From positions 1 through 22,256 of the forward strand of contig JAEYZG010000042.1 in assembly GCA_023428135.1 (NCBI GenBank): a stretch of 22,256 nucleotides of DNA, given 5' to 3'. The translations under genes were made by a program, and so were the position numbers. The first letter of the stretch is position 1, and every line of letters starts with the position of its first letter. The stretch comes from Bacteroidota bacterium. Lineage in GTDB: Bacteria > Bacteroidota > Bacteroidia > Cytophagales > Cytophagaceae. The notes beneath the pieces were generated by a model. It worked only from the letters and a program-made list of their open reading frames with translations. It did no database searches and was not told the origin of the DNA. Below are positions 22,220 through 22,256 of the stretch, piece by piece.

Positions 22220-22256
22220 TAAAGAGTGATTTTTTCTTAGGTTAAAAAGTGAGAAT

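Noticed and set aside
12723..22256. CRISPR array
   Set aside because: Repeats are long, divergent inverted structures separated by genes of variable length, not short identical direct repeats with spacers.

Overview
The window looks like a chromosomal segment of a Bacteroidota bacterium, probably of the Cytophagales. The clues are a secreted protein with a type IX secretion (T9SS) C-terminal sorting domain, a DUF4139 surface protein, many MKK-type signal peptides and lipoproteins, weak Shine-Dalgarno sequences and AT-rich spacers. The genus assignment is not secure.

Layout. Positions 4-1656 are an IS1634/IS4-type insertion sequence. Positions 1909-11054 are ordinary chromosomal genes: a DUF4139 protein, a T9SS cargo protein, a secreted protein of unknown function, a Ppx/GppA phosphatase, an acyl-CoA carboxylase carboxyltransferase, an M42 aminopeptidase and a small membrane protein. 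A small zinc-ribbon gene (11087-11470, minus) is divergent from a tyrosine recombinase gene (11551-12681, plus).

From 12723 to the end of the window the DNA is AT-richer and reads as an integron-like cassette array. I see nine consecutive units: 12724-14299, 14300-15286, 15287-17180, 17181-17825, 17826-18352, 18353-20169, 20170-20697, 20698-21696 and 21697 to about 22212. Almost every unit begins TTA (TTG in the first) and ends in a long imperfect inverted repeat closed by a GTT/ATT triplet. The decisive sign is that the left outer box of each terminal repeat is the reverse complement of the first 8-14 bases of that same unit. That is expected if each unit is a circularisable cassette with its own attC. 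The recombinase, however, is XerC/D-like: it lacks the insertion typical of IntI between the beta-hairpin lysine and the HxxR motif, carries an extra N-terminal domain of about 95 residues, and is transcribed in the same direction as the cassettes with the attI-like site right after its stop codon. I regard this as a non-canonical integron, or a convergent cassette-capture system, and as the main result.

Cassette contents. Cassette 1 encodes a HEPN-like protein (Rx4H motif), cassette 3 an OLD-family ATPase/TOPRIM nuclease, and cassette 8 a frameshifted TIR/deoxyribosyltransferase-like protein; all three suggest defence. Cassettes 2, 4, 6 (two genes) and 9 encode lipoproteins or secreted proteins of unknown function. 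Cassettes 5 and 7 are diverged copies of one 527/528-bp unit with no intact gene, a perfectly conserved nested hairpin and a decayed antisense reading frame. Cassette 6 contains strong intrinsic terminators, so downstream cassettes cannot all depend on one upstream promoter.
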